Assembly: GCA_032160945.1 (NCBI GenBank)
Contig: JAVHTL010000029.1
Length of the DNA: 24,734 nucleotides
Reading direction: 5' to 3' (one strand)
Source of the DNA: Fervidibacter sp032160945
Lineage (GTDB): Bacteria > Armatimonadota > Fervidibacteria > Fervidibacterales > Fervidibacteraceae
Part shown: positions 1-6,845 of the stretch, piece after piece
Layout: each line of letters starts with the position of its first letter
How positions within the stretch are numbered: the first letter of the stretch is position 1
Notes under the pieces: generated by a model
What the model saw: the letters and a program-made list of their open reading frames with translations, nothing else
Told to the model about the DNA's origin: nothing
Database searches by the model: none
Translations under genes and position numbers: made by a program

Positions 1-646
1 CATAGAGCGCAGTTGCAAGGTCATATCCGCCATTTGCGTCCGCCCAGAGGAAACAATCGGGTGCCAACTCGCGAACTCGCTTTGCCAAAGCGATGTCAAA
101 TTTGGGGTCAGGGCTGACCTTGATGTTGAAGTGCTGATAGCCTCGTTCCTTGCCTTCGGTGACAACTTTGTCAACATCTTTTAAGTCGGTGACATTGACA
201 GTCCAACTGAGCGTGATTGTCGGTTGTGGCTTTTGTCCCCAAAGTTTCGGTAGCGGTATTTGCAACGCCTTGCTCACAAGGTCATGAAGCGCCAAATCAA
301 TGGCTGCTTTTGCAATGGGCTGTCCTGTGCTAAAGGAAGGAGCAATTTGGCGGTTCATGATTTTGTGAATTTCCGCGATTTCAAACGCGTCCATGCCAAT
401 GATTGCTGGTGCGATATAGTGCCTTAGGGTCGTCACGACCGATTGAACCGTCTCGTAAGACCATGTAGGCAATGGAACCGTTTCGCCCCAACCAACTAAA
501 CCATCCTCAGTCGTAAACTTGACAATTATGCTCGGACGAACCGGGCGCCCTTGTTCGTCTTTGGGCAAGAATTTGAAGTAGCCTCGGGTTGGGTGGTGTA
601 GGATGAAAATCTCAACTTGCTCTAACCGCAGTGAACATCGGCTCAT
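1..646 (-). CDS. Mandelate racemase/muconate lactonizing enzyme family protein (enolase superfamily), 3' end outside window
   Basis: The first 215 residues are visible and the gene runs off the window edge. Residues 1-130 form the N-terminal capping domain of the enolase superfamily, with the conserved TEDGLVGWGE stretch (about 46-55) and the KAAIDLALHDL helix (about 113-123). The barrel then begins: K176 in the strand HFNIKV is the catalytic lysine position. The usual first lysine of the KxK pair is replaced by Asn174. D203 in WADAN is the first Mg2+ ligand. These enzymes abstract a proton alpha to a carboxylate and act as racemases, epimerases, cycloisomerases or sugar-acid dehydratases; the substrate cannot be told here. 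The ATG at 646 is preceded by AGGAG about 9 bases upstream. The other metal ligands and the C-terminal acid/base lie outside the window, so activity cannot be judged. Confidence 0.9.
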   Translation of the reverse strand, partial: MSRCSLRLEQVEIFILHHPTRGYFKFLPKDEQGRPVRPSIIVKFTTEDGLVGWGETVPLPTWSYETVQSVVTTLRHYIAPAIIGMDAFEIAEIHKIMNRQIAPSFSTGQPIAKAAIDLALHDLVSKALQIPLPKLWGQKPQPTITLSWTVNVTDLKDVDKVVTEGKERGYQHFNIKVSPDPKFDIALAKRVRELAPDCFLWADANGGYDLATALY

Positions 647-786
647 CCCCTCTCACTCCTCTTGAGCGAAGTTGGTGTGAAAGTAGCCCAACAAATTGTG
701 ACAAATTCTGCCGTGTTGGATAATGGAGGCTACTCTGGTGCAGTTCCTCTGAGTCACGGAAAGAATTTGTGAGAAACAAATTGTTG

Positions 787-920
787 TAGGAGTTACGCAG
801 TTGGATGTAGGGGCGGCTGCTAAGCCGCCCGCAAGGGCAGTTTTAACCCCTTATAAAGGATGTTTTCGGGCAGACTATCGTCCGCCCCTACACAAAATGG
901 CATCAACTGCGTAAGTCCTA
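787..920. mobile_element. MITE-like non-autonomous element with terminal inverted repeats and 7-bp target duplication
   Basis: A 134-bp segment is bounded by 17-bp terminal inverted repeats, TAGGAGTTACGCAGTTG at 787-803 against the complement of 904-920, matching at 16 of 17 positions. A second inverted pair, GTAGGGGCGG, lies inside at 807-816 and 882-891. The heptamer ATTGTTG occurs immediately outside both ends (780-786 and 921-927), as expected of a target-site duplication. A further perfect hairpin sits inside at 811-830 (8-bp arms, loop GCTA). There is no room for a transposase, so movement would need an enzyme supplied in trans. The parent IS family is not assigned. Confidence 0.72.
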
Positions 921-930
921 ATTGTTGTTT

Positions 931-1190
931 CGGAGGGCTGCTCTCCTGAGCAGCCGAAAGAAAGAAGAAGAGCGGTGTGAAAAAACAAATTGGCGCATCA
1001 GGAGATGAGCCCTCCGATGAGCCACCGAAAAATTCGGCGCTTCAGAGAAGCGCCCTCCGAGAGAGACTGAAAAGAAAGAAAAAATCAGTGCGGGAAAAAC
1101 AAACGGCGCGTTGGGAGATGCATTCCCTTGAAAGACACAAAAAACGAATTGTCTCTCCTACCTTGAAAGCGAATTCCCTTCGCTAATGAC
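931..1190. repeat. Cluster of REP-like hairpin units in both orientations
   Basis: This spacer is built from related short units, each an A-rich leader followed by a hairpin. Copy A (936-955) has 8-bp arms GGCTGCTC/GAGCAGCC. Copy B (1036-1054), in the opposite orientation, has arms GGCGCTTC/GAAGCGCC. Both keep the flanking CGGAGGGC block while the stem bases differ in a pairing-preserving way. Copy C (992-1016) has one mismatch. Copies at about 1104-1129 and 1147-1182 are degenerate. The leader AAAAACAAA(T/C)..GGCGC recurs before copies C and D. A 69-codon open frame across this region follows the repeats and is not believed. Function unknown; possibly transcript-end or nucleoid-protein sites, as for REP elements elsewhere. 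Confidence 0.55.
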
Positions 1191-1229
1191 AGTTTGTAGC
1201 GTTACATTATTTGAACAGGTGATGCGGCG

Positions 1230-2825
1230 ATGGCAGTGCACTGGGCAATTGATTTGGGAACGAGTAACACTACCGTTTGTGAGGATAGCGGAGGCAGCCC
1301 GAATGTCGTTGAATTAGACGAGGTTTCTCGCCCCGAACCTGTCACGATGACTCCTCTCATCCCTTCGGCTATCTGCGTCCTTGACGAAAATTGCGAGAAA
1401 GTTCTTATCGGTCAAAAGGCACTTGCTTATAACTGGGATGGGCAAGCGTCGGGCTTCGCTACAGGTTTCAAACGCTACCTCGGCACCGAAAGCCAACGCT
1501 CTTTGGCAAGGATCGGAAGCCGAACCATCACTGCCCGCGATGCTACTTTTCTGTTTTTGAAAGAGTTGCTCGGCACTCTTGAGCAGCGATTTCAAACCCG
1601 CATCACCGACTTGACAATTGCTGTCCCACCAAGTTCTTACGAGACATATCGCGCTGAACTTCAATCGGCTTTGCAGAGAATCAAACGACCGACGAATTGG
1701 TGGCAACGATTGTTACAGTGGCTTAAGTTAAGACCTTTGGCTCTGAATTTCCGAACTATTGACGAACCTGTTGCATCCGCTTTGGGCTATGGGATTGACA
1801 TTAAGCGAGATGTCACCCTCGTTGCTTTTGACTTCGGTGCCGGCTCTTTGGAAGTTGCTGTCGTTCGGGTTGAAGCGGGGAAGACCCTTGAAACTGGACG
1901 GGCTCAAGTTTTGGCGAAACAAAGTTTGAAATTGGGTGGAGACGATGTTGACCAATGGATTGTTGAGAAGTTTGTGCCTGAACCGCTTCGGGAAATGCCA
2001 ACTTACAAAATCCTGCTAAAATGGGAAGCAGAGAGATGCAAAATTGCTGCAAGTAGCGGGCAAGTCGCAACTTTCACTTTCCGCCAACACGAATTTGGAA
2101 CACTTGACTATTACAAACTCGCCGATTTGCTTGCCGAGCGTGGGCTTTACCGAAATGTCAACGAGGTTTTGGAGCGACTTTTGGCGGAACTTTGGGATGT
2201 GCATAAGGTTGATGTGAAGGACATTGACGAAATTATTTTGGAGGGCGGTTCAACGCTCCTGCCAGAAATCCGAAATTTGCTCGCCGACATTTTCGGGCGG
2301 GAGAAAGTCCGCGAGTGGGCACCGTTTGAAAGCGTAGTTCGCGGCGCTTGCTTGTTTGCTGCTGGTGCACCTGTTGATGACATCATCTACCACGATTATG
2401 CGGTCAGAGTTGTGGGTGAAAACGAAAATGTCGTTGAGTATGAGTTGCTTATCCCGCGAGGAACTCGTTATCCCACTCCGCCAGATTTCGTAACCCGATA
2501 CTACGCGCCTTCCCAAGATGGACAAATTTTTGTCAACTTACAAATTTGCGAAGTTGGTGGCGTTGCCGGTCGTCCCGTTCAGTGGGAGATTCGCCCTGAT
2601 GGTCGCAAAGTTTTCGTGCCGAAGACTGAGGGCGAACACGCTTTTTGCATCTGCCTCAATGAAGGCGACGAAGCAACTTTGCTTGATCCACCGGGAAGGG
2701 GCAAATCGCCAAGACTTAGAGTCACCTTCAGCATTGATGCCGACAGGTGGCTGAGAATAACCATTCACGATTTGGTCCGAAAAGTTGACTTGAAGGTTAA
2801 CGAACCTGTGGTGAGGTTAAGGTGA
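1230..2825 (+). CDS. Hsp70/DnaK-like protein (actin-fold ATPase), compact form
   Basis: 531 residues with the Hsp70/actin nucleotide-binding signatures in order: phosphate-1 loop AIDLGTSNTTV (6-16), connect-1 DEPVASALGYG (178-188), phosphate-2 loop AFDFGAGSLEV (199-209), GGDDVD (237-241) and the adenosine motif ILEGGSTLLPEI (336-347). The C-terminal part (about 385-531) resembles a short beta-rich substrate-binding domain, but there is no room for the alpha-helical lid or EEVD-like tail of DnaK (normally about 610-640 aa). A Trp-rich insertion (about 152-170) sits in the ATPase domain. The family binds ATP and clamps peptides; the clients here are unknown. It is not linked to grpE or dnaJ and stands alone between two repeat-bearing spacers. 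The ATG has AGGTGA about 9 bases upstream. It is probably a divergent Hsp70 homologue rather than the housekeeping DnaK. Confidence 0.85.
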   Translation: MAVHWAIDLGTSNTTVCEDSGGSPNVVELDEVSRPEPVTMTPLIPSAICVLDENCEKVLIGQKALAYNWDGQASGFATGFKRYLGTESQRSLARIGSRTITARDATFLFLKELLGTLEQRFQTRITDLTIAVPPSSYETYRAELQSALQRIKRPTNWWQRLLQWLKLRPLALNFRTIDEPVASALGYGIDIKRDVTLVAFDFGAGSLEVAVVRVEAGKTLETGRAQVLAKQSLKLGGDDVDQWIVEKFVPEPLREMPTYKILLKWEAERCKIAASSGQVATFTFRQHEFGTLDYYKLADLLAERGLYRNVNEVLERLLAELWDVHKVDVKDIDEIILEGGSTLLPEIRNLLADIFGREKVREWAPFESVVRGACLFAAGAPVDDIIYHDYAVRVVGENENVVEYELLIPRGTRYPTPPDFVTRYYAPSQDGQIFVNLQICEVGGVAGRPVQWEIRPDGRKVFVPKTEGEHAFCICLNEGDEATLLDPPGRGKSPRLRVTFSIDADRWLRITIHDLVRKVDLKVNEPVVRLR

Positions 2826-3088
2826 ACTAACGCCTTTCATTGACATCGCTGGCGAACGCATTTGCGGTCGCTAAACGGAACACCACCCCACCAGTCAAAA
2901 CCAACGAACGGTGGATCAAGACACCATACACGGTGGACTGCATACTGACAGCACAGTCGTTGATTAATTTGTCTGCAATCAACATGATCAAATTGAGAAC
3001 GAGCAACTTGCCGACATTCAACCAAGTTGGGACATGAGTTGCAACCTCCAAACATTGCAATTTGCAAAATACAAACAAACAACAAAGA
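2826..3088. other. Intergenic stretch with no recognised feature
   Basis: This lies between the Hsp70-like gene and the redoxin remnant. Short open frames exist on both strands (2840-3037 plus; 2827-3096 and 2837-3244 minus), but none has a good ribosome binding site with a recognisable product. The minus frame that carries the redoxin remnant stays open down to 2837; its translation after about 3089 looks non-coding to me. I see no terminator for the Hsp70-like gene. Confidence 0.4.
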
Positions 3089-3445
3089 CCTAACAATCTT
3101 CAACAACACATTTGCCTCCTTCTGAACCCAAACTAACTTACCCTCCACAAACTCATATGCACGAGGAACAAAAAATGCGTTCAAAATTTGTGCAATTCTA
3201 CCCTTTTCATCCGCAACCAGTTCAACCCCTTTTGCTCCCTTCACAGCATCACGAACTTTCTCTACCCCTCCCTAAACAACCAAAATCCCAAAAACCTCTC
3301 TCTTAATCGCCTCATACTTGCCCAAAACTTCAACCCATTCGTAAACAACCTTCTCATTGCATCCCTCACATTCTCCCAAAACCACCAACAAAATAGGTTT
3401 TTGCAAATTTGGAATGGGGTTTATGCCAACCTTGCACTCATCATT
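3089..3445 (-). pseudogene. Remnant of a redoxin/TlpA-like thioredoxin-fold protein with in-frame stop
   Basis: Reading the minus strand from about 3445, one frame gives a thioredoxin-fold sequence: a strand QKPILLVVLGECEGC with a CxxC pair, then a helix, then FGILVV, an in-frame TAG, and in the same frame GGVEKVRDAVKGAKGVELVADE, IAQILNAFFVPRAYEF and EGKLVWVQK. The VPRAYEF block corresponds to the cis-Pro region of redoxins, and the order of elements matches TlpA/AhpC-type proteins. The stop splits the fold between its second and third core strands. The 5' end has no start codon or ribosome binding site and abuts a REP-like hairpin, so the gene is also 5'-truncated. A GTG within the second half could in theory start a fragment, but that fragment would lack the CxxC. 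Family assignment rests on motif recall. Confidence 0.6.
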
Positions 3446-3447
3446 TT

Positions 3448-3471
3448 GGCTCGGCAGGAGCCTCGCCCTCC
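3448..3471. repeat. Isolated REP-like hairpin between redoxin remnant and aspS
   Basis: Read on the minus strand, this 24-base segment begins GGAGGGC, then GAGGCTCCTGCCGAGCC. It shares the GGAGGGC block, the TCCT loop and the closing GCC with copy A of the cluster at 931-1190. The stem can pair as GGCTC/GAGCC. It lies directly against the truncated 5' end of the redoxin remnant and 24 bp from the aspS stop codon. Confidence 0.45.
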
Positions 3472-3494
3472 AAAAGATAGCCTCCCGATGAAGT

Positions 3495-5387
3495 TTAAGA
3501 GGTTGAATCTTGCTTCAATGCTTCAATTGCCTCTGGACGCAGCGCTATGTGTTGTTCTGTCAAAACTTTTTCGTCAACGGGCGTTGGGGCTCCTGTCAGT
3601 GGGTCTTGCATCGTGCTTGTTTTTGGGAAGGCAATGACTTCTCGGATGTTCAGGTAAGGCACTCCTGTCTCAGGCGAGGTCGCTTCGCAGCCAGCAATAA
3701 GTGCAATAATTCTGTCAAGCCCAAGTGCGATCCCACCGTGAGGCGGTGCACCGTATTCAAAGGCTTCAAGCAAGAAGTCAAATTTGCGCTTCGCTTCCTC
3801 TGGTGGCAACTCAATGGCTTGGAACACAAGTTCCTGAATTTCTCTCCTGTGAATTCGTATGCTCCCACCACCGATTTCGTAGCCGTTAAGCACGATGTCG
3901 TAGGCGTATGCTCGGACTTTGCTGAGCGGGTGTTCGCGGTGACCTTTTGGAATTGGGTAGTTTGGGTCGTTGAGCGCTTTTACGCCTTCCTGCAAAAGCG
4001 GGATGTCATCGGGGTAGGGCGAAGTGAACGGGTGGTGAGAAGGCGAATATCGGTTTTCGTCTGCGTCCCATTTAAGAAGCGGGAAATCGGTGACCCAAAG
4101 GAAGCGAAATTCTTTGCTATCTTGAGAAACAAGCCCAAGTTGGCGACCAAGTTTCAACCTCAAATTGCCCAAAACTTCTGCGACGATCTCAGGTTCATCT
4201 GCAACGACGAGGACCAAGTCGCCTTGTTTTGCCCCACAACGCTCAAAAATTGCTTTCAGTTCAGATTCGGTGAGGAATTTCGCCACTTGCGAGCGAATTT
4301 CTCCGTCTCCAAGGGCAAATGTTGCTAAACCTTTGGCGCCGAACCGTTTTGCAAATTCTGTCAAGTCCGCTAAATCCTTGCGCGACGCCGAAGCCAAGTT
4401 TGGAACTCTTAGCGCTTTCACTTGCCCACCTTTCGCTACAGTTTCTGCGAAAGTCCGAAACTGGCAATTTGCCACAATGTCACTGATGTCAACAAGTTCC
4501 ATGCCAAAGCGCAAATCAGGTTTATCGCTGCCGTAGCGTTCCATGACCTCAGCGTAAGTCAGGCGAGGGAAGGGAATGTCAACTTTGATGCCCGCTGCCT
4601 TTTCAAAGGCATACTGGAGCAAGCGTTCAACGGTATCGTAAATGTCCTCTGCGGTCACGAAACTCATCTCAATGTCAATTTGCGTGAACTCAGGTTGGCG
4701 GTCGGCTCTCGGGTCTTCGTCGCGCAGGCATCTTGCGATTTGGAAATAGCGCTCAATCCCTGCGACCATTAGCAACTGCTTAGCAATCTGGGGTGACTGT
4801 GGTAACACGAAGAACCTACCCGGGTGAAGTCGCGAAGGGACAAGGAACTCGCGGGCGCCTTCGGGAGTATGCTTCCACAAAATGGGCGTTTCAATTTCCC
4901 AAAAGCCGTTTTCGTTCATGAAATCTCGCACAGCCTTTGTGAACCTGTGGCGAAGTTCCAAAATGTCTCGCATCCTTTTGCGCCTCAAGTCCAAATACCG
5001 ATACTTGAGCCTTACCCATTCATCAACCGAGATATCATCGGAGATGGGGAAGGGCAAAGGTTTCGCGTCGTTGAGGATTTCCAAAGATTTTGCGTGGACT
5101 TCAATTTCACCAGTGGGCAATTTCGGGTTTTCGGTTCCCGGTGGTCTTCTGACGACTTCTCCCGTAACTCTTAGGACCCATTCGTTTCCAACCTCTCTCG
5201 CGGCAGCAACTACTTCCGTTGAACAAAATTGAGGATCAAAGACACATTGGACAATGCCGCTTCGGTCTCTCAAGTCAATGAACACGACACCGCCGTGATC
5301 GCGAACCCTGTTGACCCAACCGCATAAAGTTACAGTTTGTCCAATGTGGTTTGGTTTCAACTCGCCACAGTGGTGTGTTTTCATCAT
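3495..5387 (-). CDS. aspS: Aspartyl-tRNA synthetase, bacterial type, probably non-discriminating
   Basis: 630 residues. It charges tRNA with aspartate in the cytoplasm. Order of domains: N-terminal OB-fold anticodon-binding domain (about 1-110), class II core with motif 2 around RYFQIARCLRDEDPRADRQPEFTQ, the bacterial GAD insertion (about 290-420), and motif 3 GIALGLDRIIALIAG followed by FPKTSTMQDPLTGAPTPV. In the anticodon domain it has His in VRDHGG (residue 31) and Gly in PPGTENP (84). These are the residues found in non-discriminating AspRS (His31/Gly83 in Pseudomonas) instead of the Leu/Lys of discriminating enzymes, so it may also make Asp-tRNAAsn for GatCAB. The start at 5387 has AAGGTGA 7 bases upstream and gives the normal N-terminus. 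In-frame starts at 5432 (AGGTGA but only 4 bases away) and 5507 would add unusual extensions. It is divergent from lysA. Confidence 0.97.
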   Translation of the reverse strand: MMKTHHCGELKPNHIGQTVTLCGWVNRVRDHGGVVFIDLRDRSGIVQCVFDPQFCSTEVVAAAREVGNEWVLRVTGEVVRRPPGTENPKLPTGEIEVHAKSLEILNDAKPLPFPISDDISVDEWVRLKYRYLDLRRKRMRDILELRHRFTKAVRDFMNENGFWEIETPILWKHTPEGAREFLVPSRLHPGRFFVLPQSPQIAKQLLMVAGIERYFQIARCLRDEDPRADRQPEFTQIDIEMSFVTAEDIYDTVERLLQYAFEKAAGIKVDIPFPRLTYAEVMERYGSDKPDLRFGMELVDISDIVANCQFRTFAETVAKGGQVKALRVPNLASASRKDLADLTEFAKRFGAKGLATFALGDGEIRSQVAKFLTESELKAIFERCGAKQGDLVLVVADEPEIVAEVLGNLRLKLGRQLGLVSQDSKEFRFLWVTDFPLLKWDADENRYSPSHHPFTSPYPDDIPLLQEGVKALNDPNYPIPKGHREHPLSKVRAYAYDIVLNGYEIGGGSIRIHRREIQELVFQAIELPPEEAKRKFDFLLEAFEYGAPPHGGIALGLDRIIALIAGCEATSPETGVPYLNIREVIAFPKTSTMQDPLTGAPTPVDEKVLTEQHIALRPEAIEALKQDSTS

Positions 5388-5513
5388 ATTCGCTTCACCT
5401 TTCCCTTCAACGGTCTTCACCCAGCGTGTCATCTTTTCACCTGAACCGCCAAAATTTTGACACGATAAACCGCTTGAAGATGTCAGCAAAAACTTGCGGA
5501 GGTGCAAGTGCGA

Positions 5514-6830
5514 ATGGGCGTAGATTCAATGCTGAGAGGGACAATGCGAATTAACGAACGCGGACACTTAGAAATTGGTGGATGTGATTGCGTTGAATTG
5601 GCAAAGGAGTTTGGGACACCGCTTTATGTCATGGATGAAGCGTTAATTCGCGAAAATTGCAGGCGCTACAAAAACGCTTTCGCACAAAATTACCCTGTTG
5701 AAGCGAGAGTTTGCTATGCGGGCAAAGCGTTTTTGACCTTGGCGATGTGCAGGCTCATTGACGAAGAAGGGCTGTATCTTGATGTCGCATCTGGCGGTGA
5801 ACTTTTCACCGCCTTGCAAGCCAAATTCCCAGCAGAACGAATTTACATGCATGGGAACTTCAAATCGGAAGAGGAATTGACGCTGGCAGTCAGGCACAAA
5901 ATCGGTAGGGTCGTTGTAGATTGCATGGAAGAGTTGGAAAGGCTGAACTCAATTGCGGAGAAAAATGGCACCGTCGCTGACATAATGCTGAGGCTGACCC
6001 CGGGCGTTGAGGCTCACACTCACGAATACATCCGCACGGGGCAGATTGACACTAAGTTTGGCTTTCACATTGAAAACGGTGTGGCTTTAGAGGCAGTCAA
6101 AAAAGCGCTTTCACTCAAGTATCTGAGATTGCACGGCTTCCACTGTCACATTGGCTCGCAGATTTTTGAGATAGAGCCATACAAAATTGCGATTGAGCAA
6201 ATGTTCTCGTTCGCAGCGATTGCTCGTTCTGAAACAGGCTTTGTGATGCGCGAATTGAATTTAGGCGGAGGGTTAGGTGTTCGGTATGTGCCGGAGGATG
6301 ACCCACCGAGTATTGAAACTTTCATCGCTTCAATCTGCGAGGCTGTGAAGGATACCGCTTCGCACTTCGGTTTTGAACTTCCGATTTTGGCTGTTGAGCC
6401 TGGTCGCTCAATTGTCGGTGAGGCAGGCACGACCCTTTACACCATCGGCGTCGTCAAGGAAATTCCCAAAGTGCGGACTTATGTTTCGGTTGACGGAGGC
6501 ATGAGCGACAATCCCCGTCCTGCGCTTTATGGCGCCCGTTACTTCGCGATCGTTGCCAACAAAGCGAACCGAGAGCCGAACAAAGTCGTGACCGTTGCCG
6601 GTAAGCATTGCGAAAGTGATACGCTCATTAAAGACATTCCACTCGCTGACCCTCAGCCTGGTGATATTCTCGCTGTTTTCACAACTGGAGCGTATCACTA
6701 CAGCATGGCGAGCAACTACAACAGGTTCCCTCGCCCCTCGGTAGTTTTTGTCAAGGACGGGAAAGCGAAACTGGTTGTTAGGCGGGAGACTTACGACGAC
6801 CTGCTAAGATGCGACCAAGCGATAGATTAA
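5514..6830 (+). CDS. lysA: Diaminopimelate decarboxylase
   Basis: 438 residues; PLP enzyme of fold type III that decarboxylates meso-diaminopimelate to L-lysine, the last step of lysine synthesis. Visible: PLP-binding lysine K71 in YAGKAF, HCHIGSQ (210-216) stacking on the cofactor, GGGLG (251-255) and EPGRSIVG (295-302) binding the phosphate, catalytic Cys366 in GKHCESD of the C-terminal beta domain, and the substrate/PLP segment TTGAYHYSMASNYN (390-403). Length is normal. The ATG at 5514 has GGAGGT 10 bases upstream. The ATG at 5544 (GAGAGG nearby) would give the more typical short N-terminus and cannot be excluded; GTG at 5502 overlaps the Shine-Dalgarno and is unlikely. The helicase start follows 15 bases after the stop, so the two are probably co-transcribed. 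Confidence 0.95.
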   Translation: MGVDSMLRGTMRINERGHLEIGGCDCVELAKEFGTPLYVMDEALIRENCRRYKNAFAQNYPVEARVCYAGKAFLTLAMCRLIDEEGLYLDVASGGELFTALQAKFPAERIYMHGNFKSEEELTLAVRHKIGRVVVDCMEELERLNSIAEKNGTVADIMLRLTPGVEAHTHEYIRTGQIDTKFGFHIENGVALEAVKKALSLKYLRLHGFHCHIGSQIFEIEPYKIAIEQMFSFAAIARSETGFVMRELNLGGGLGVRYVPEDDPPSIETFIASICEAVKDTASHFGFELPILAVEPGRSIVGEAGTTLYTIGVVKEIPKVRTYVSVDGGMSDNPRPALYGARYFAIVANKANREPNKVVTVAGKHCESDTLIKDIPLADPQPGDILAVFTTGAYHYSMASNYNRFPRPSVVFVKDGKAKLVVRRETYDDLLRCDQAID

Positions 6831-6845
6831 GAGGTGAACAGATGA

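Noticed and set aside
977..1186. 69-codon open frame, Lys/Arg-rich
   Set aside because: It lies entirely on the REP-like repeat units, its codons follow the repeats, and it has no convincing ribosome binding site.
2827..3096. Overlapping short open frames on both strands after the Hsp70-like gene
   Set aside because: No recognisable protein, no ribosome binding sites, and frames on both strands are equally open.
3188..3637. 149-codon plus-strand frame
   Set aside because: Antisense to the redoxin remnant and the aspS end; its product looks like a shadow of G-poor sequence.
3510..4328. 272-codon plus-strand frame inside aspS
   Set aside because: Antisense shadow of a strongly conserved gene; no ribosome site and no domain.
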